Assembly: GCA_964476625.1 (NCBI GenBank) | Contig: CAYZBJ010000064.1 | Location: 1 to 24,983, forward strand | Direction of reading: 5' to 3' | Length of the DNA: 24,983 bases | Source of the DNA: JAMLIN01 sp964476625 | GTDB lineage: Bacteria > Pseudomonadota > Gammaproteobacteria > Burkholderiales > Burkholderiaceae_E | In this document: in pieces, positions 22,601 through 24,983 of the stretch | Numbering within the stretch: position 1 is the stretch's first letter | Layout of the letters: each line of letters begins with the position of its first letter | The notes under the pieces: model-generated | Told to the model about the DNA's origin: nothing | The model's database searches: none | The model's input: the letters and a program-made list of their open reading frames with translations, nothing else | Made by a program: the position numbers and the translations under genes

Positions 22601-24983
22601 CCGAAGGCGGCGATGGCGGCGGTCGCGTCGTCGCGACCGGCACGCCCGATGATCTCACCGCGGTGCCCGAGTCGCATACCGGGCGGGCGCTGGTCGACTA
22701 TCGTCGCGCCATCGGCGCCGCGCCCCTCGCGCGGGAACCGGGCCCGGCCGCCGGGGCGGTACGCGAACGCGGCCGCGACGCGATCTTCGTGCACCACGCG
22801 CGCGAGCACAACCTGAAGAACATCGACGTCGAGATTCCGCGCGATGCACTGACCGTCATCACCGGGGTTTCCGGATCGGGCAAATCCACCCTGGCCTTCG
22901 ACGTGGTGTTCGGCGAGGGCCAGCGCCGCTACCTCGAGTCGCTCAATGCGTATGCCCGCCAGTTCGTGCAACCGGCGTCCCGGCCCGACATCGACGGCAT
23001 CTTCGGGGTGCCGCCGACGGTCGCGATCGAACAGCGCACCAGCCGCGGCGGGCGCAAGAGCACCGTCGCCACGCTGACCGAGATCTATCATTTCCTGCGC
23101 CTGCTCTACGTCAAGACCGGGGTCCAGCATTGCCCGGACTGCGCGATTCCGATCGAACCGCAATCCTTCGAGGACATCGCGGCCCGCATCCTGCGCGACT
23201 ACCGTGGGCGTCGGATCGGCCTGCTCGCGCCGCTGGTGGTCGCCCGCAAGGGTGTCTATACCGACCTCGCCAAATGGGCGGCGGCCCGCGGGTTCACCCA
23301 CCTGCGTGTCGATGGCCGCTTCCTCCCGACCGACCGGTTCCCGCGCCTCGATCGCTACATCGAGCACGACATCGAACTGCCGGTCGCCGACCTCACCGTC
23401 GATCCCGCCAACGAGGCCGAGTTGCGCCGCACCCTCGCCGAGGCGATCGAGAAGGGGCGAGGCCTGGTCATGGTCGCCGATTCGCTCGATGCACTGGCGA
23501 TCGCGATCGACGGGGGCGATACGAGCGGTGCCGGCGTCACGCTGCCGACGCGACTGTTCTCGACGAAGCGCGCCTGCTCGAGCTGCGGCACCAGCTTCCC
23601 CGAGCTCGATCCGCGGCTGTTCTCGTTCAATTCCAAGACGGGGTGGTGCACACAATGCATGGGCACCGGGGTCCGGCTGCCGCAGGCGCCGAAGCTCGAC
23701 CCGCGCCGAGCCGACGGTGATCGCTCCAGCGGCGCGATCGGCGATCTCGCCGAGCGCATGGCCGACCAGCTCGACCAGGACGCCGAAGGCCTGGGCGACG
23801 AGCTCGCGGCCTGCCCGGCCTGCGAGGGTGAGCGGCTCAACCCGGTTGCGCTGGCGGTGCGGGTGGCCGGCCTGTCGATCACCGACGTGACCCGGATGTC
23901 GATCGACCAGAGCGCCGCGTGGGTCGAGGGGCTCGAGCTCTCGCGGCGCGACGCCGCGATCGCCGCCGGCATCGTGGCCGAGATCGACAGCCGGCTCGAC
24001 TTCCTCGCCGAGGTCGGCCTCGGCTACCTGACCCTGTCGCGCAGCGCACCGACCCTCTCGGGTGGCGAAGCCCAGCGGATCCGGCTCGCCGCCCAGCTCG
24101 GCTCGAACCTGCAAGGCGTCTGCTACGTGCTCGACGAGCCCACCATCGGGCTGCATCCGCGCGACAACCAGGTGCTGCTCGGTACGCTCGAGGCATTGCG
24201 CGACAAGGGCAACACCCTGCTCGTCGTCGAACACGACGAGGACACCATCCGGCGCGCCGACCATGTCATCGACATGGGCCCGGGCGCCGGCCGCCTCGGC
24301 GGTCGCGTCATCGCCACCGGGACGGTCGAGGCGCTCGCCGACCATCCCGACAGCATCACCGGGCGGATGCTGCGCCATCCGCTGCCCCACCCCTTCGTTG
24401 CCCCGCGCCCGGTGGGCGATGACGATGCGCCATGGCTGCGGGTCACCGGCGCCCATCGCCACAACCTGCGCGACGTCGATATCGGCTTCCCGCTCGGCCG
24501 GCTGAGCGTGGTCACCGGCGTGTCCGGTTCCGGCAAATCGACTCTGGCCCGTGACGTCCTGCTGCGCAACCTCGCGGCGCGCGTGTCCGCCCGCAACCAG
24601 CGCAAGCCGGCGCCCCCGCTGGTGGGCCTCGCCGACCTGGCCGGCTGGGAACGGGTCGACCGGGTGCTCGAGGTCGACCAGACCCCGATCGGCAAGACGC
24701 CACGGTCCTGCCCCGCTACCTATGTCGGCTTCTGGGACACGATTCGCCGGCTCTTCGCCGAGACCGCCGAGGCGAAGCTGCGCGGCTGGGGCCCGGGCCG
24801 GTTCTCGTTCAACAGCCCGGGCGGGCGCTGCCCCGCCTGCGACGGCCAGGGCCAGCAGACGATCGAGATGAACTTCCTGCCGGACGTCAAAGTGCCTTGC
24901 GATGCCTGTCGCGGGCGCCGCTTCGACCGCGAGACACTCGAGATCTCCTGGCAGGGACACTCCATCGGCGAGGTGCTCGCGAT
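19633..24983 (+). CDS. uvrA: Tandem (double-length) UvrA-family excinuclease ATPase, 3' end outside window
   Basis: The frame is open from ATG 19633 to the window end: at least 1783 residues, about twice a normal UvrA (~940), and it holds two UvrA units in a row. Half one has Walker A at 61-68 (Lys67), signature LSGGE at 543-547, Asp569-Glu570, a second Walker A (Lys701), a second signature near 898 and Asp941. Half two has Walker A Lys1084, signature 1475-1479, Asp1501 and Walker A Lys1635; the last signature and Walker B lie beyond the window. CxxC zinc pairs occur in both halves (150/153, 278/281, 302/305, 420/423, 794/797 and 817/820; then 1167/1170, 1315/1318, 1339/1342, 1394/1397, 1733/1736 and 1756/1759). 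UvrA binds damaged DNA as a dimer and loads UvrB. Here one chain could mimic the dimer. It may be an additional UvrA rather than the housekeeping one. No uvrB is nearby. The ribosome binding site is weak. Confidence 0.92.
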   Translation, partial: MDETRSRPAAHSTAGDSGRRDGAYLGARLRDGAIRVRGARQNNLRNLSLDIPTRELVVVTGVSGSGKSSLVFDTIYAEGQRRYVETFSAYARQFLDRMDKPHVDSIEGIPPAIAIDQTNPVRTSRSTVGTMTEINDHLKLMFARAASLFCRRCARPVQRDDVDSVVDDLVERARRSGDARLVLSFPVTVPAGFDDEEVDGHLSAQGYTRVQERRRADDGSMVLAVVQDRFRAGTAPRSRIAEAVEAAFARGHGHLNVFALDEAGEVAQCWPFSAGLHCANCDIAYPDPLPSLFSFNSPLGACETCRGFGRVIGIDLGLVLPDESLSLAGGAVKPWQTASFKECQTDLERHARIAGIPLDVPWRELDEAQRRWVIEGGEEWTGKWQSQWYGIRRFFDWLESKAYKMHIRVLLSKYRAYTPCVACAGARLETGALLWRIGDAELATLALGEADPRRARPRFMPVGVEWDEPALCALPGLSIHDLMLLPIERVRRFFELMLPPTGRRRRALDEAVDMLLIELRARLGFLCDVGLGYLTLDRQSRTLSGGEVQRINLTTALGTSLVNTLFVLDEPSIGLHPRDMGRIIDVMLRLRDAGNSLLVVEHDPQVMFAADRLIDIGPGPGERGGRIVFDGRAEDARTADTLTGRYLGGRLRIEPGQRRPVVAGTPRLVLEGARAHNLRGIDVEVPLGRLVCVTGVSGSGKSTLVQNVLLPALLKARGKPTEAPGEYARLLGDDWIADVVFVDQSPIGKTARSNPASYVGAFDPVRKRFAAAPLARERGYTAGTFSFNAGDGRCPTCGGTGFEHVEMQFLSDVYLRCPDCDGRRFREEVLELRIGGAAGAHRADGSPFGALSIADVLDLTISEALAFFQGERDIRARLQPLVDVGLDYLRLGQPVPTLSGGEAQRLKLAGFLAEAATGAAGSVAGTAFARNGRRGTLFIFDEPTTGLHFDDVARLLGALGKLLDAGHSLLVIEHNLDVIAAADWLIDLGPEGGDGGGRVVATGTPDDLTAVPESHTGRALVDYRRAIGAAPLAREPGPAAGAVRERGRDAIFVHHAREHNLKNIDVEIPRDALTVITGVSGSGKSTLAFDVVFGEGQRRYLESLNAYARQFVQPASRPDIDGIFGVPPTVAIEQRTSRGGRKSTVATLTEIYHFLRLLYVKTGVQHCPDCAIPIEPQSFEDIAARILRDYRGRRIGLLAPLVVARKGVYTDLAKWAAARGFTHLRVDGRFLPTDRFPRLDRYIEHDIELPVADLTVDPANEAELRRTLAEAIEKGRGLVMVADSLDALAIAIDGGDTSGAGVTLPTRLFSTKRACSSCGTSFPELDPRLFSFNSKTGWCTQCMGTGVRLPQAPKLDPRRADGDRSSGAIGDLAERMADQLDQDAEGLGDELAACPACEGERLNPVALAVRVAGLSITDVTRMSIDQSAAWVEGLELSRRDAAIAAGIVAEIDSRLDFLAEVGLGYLTLSRSAPTLSGGEAQRIRLAAQLGSNLQGVCYVLDEPTIGLHPRDNQVLLGTLEALRDKGNTLLVVEHDEDTIRRADHVIDMGPGAGRLGGRVIATGTVEALADHPDSITGRMLRHPLPHPFVAPRPVGDDDAPWLRVTGAHRHNLRDVDIGFPLGRLSVVTGVSGSGKSTLARDVLLRNLAARVSARNQRKPAPPLVGLADLAGWERVDRVLEVDQTPIGKTPRSCPATYVGFWDTIRRLFAETAEAKLRGWGPGRFSFNSPGGRCPACDGQGQQTIEMNFLPDVKVPCDACRGRRFDRETLEISWQGHSIGEVLA

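Noticed and set aside
20521..24960. Minus-strand open frame of 1479 codons opposite the uvrA-like gene
   Set aside because: It is a shadow of GC-rich codon bias. The translation is low-complexity and Arg/Gly/Ala/Asp-rich with no motif, while the plus strand holds an uninterrupted, motif-rich UvrA.

Overview
The window is GC-rich, densely packed bacterial chromosome with almost no non-coding space. The gene set suggests a Gram-negative proteobacterium, most likely a betaproteobacterium. The main evidence is oxyR next to recG, a moxR-DUF58-tgpA-mltB cluster, a DmdC-type acyl-CoA dehydrogenase with etfBA, and a very large tandem UvrA. The assignment rests on gene content and order only. No rRNA, tRNA, CRISPR array, prophage or recognisable transposase was seen.

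Layout. (1) 70-2726, plus strand: a zinc-ribbon membrane protein overlaps a LuxR-type response regulator, followed by an endonuclease/exonuclease/phosphatase-family protein. (2) 2727-4392: an atypical, less GC-rich segment with a lone Gly-rich lipoprotein. Two ~98-bp copies of a self-complementary element bound it in inverted orientation, and each copy lies just downstream of the flanking core gene. (3) 4393-7988, minus strand: etfB, etfA and a ~600-residue acyl-CoA dehydrogenase form a fatty-acyl oxidation and electron-transfer unit. It is divergent from a MarR-type regulator preceded by a perfect 16-bp palindrome. (4) 8628-9419, minus strand: an ECHDC3-like crotonase lacking both usual catalytic glutamates. 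(5) 9582-14659, plus strand: MoxR ATPase, DUF58 protein, TgpA-like membrane transglutaminase and MltB lytic transglycosylase form a tightly packed envelope operon. (6) 14661-19526, minus strand: TM2 protein, RidA, RecG, OxyR and CysM form a collinear run linking stress response, recombination and cysteine synthesis. (7) 19633 to the window end, plus strand: a UvrA-family protein of more than 1783 residues with two complete-looking UvrA halves in tandem. It is cut off by the window edge.

How the parts work together. Acyl-CoA dehydrogenase passes electrons to EtfAB, and the neighbouring MarR and crotonase-fold genes fit an acyl-CoA theme. MoxR/DUF58/TgpA/MltB is an envelope module. OxyR, RidA, CysM, RecG and the tandem UvrA form a loose stress and DNA-repair neighbourhood. 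The observations most worth follow-up are the paired hairpin elements bounding the compositional island (2738-4357), the tandem UvrA, the glutamate-less crotonase and the MarR operator.
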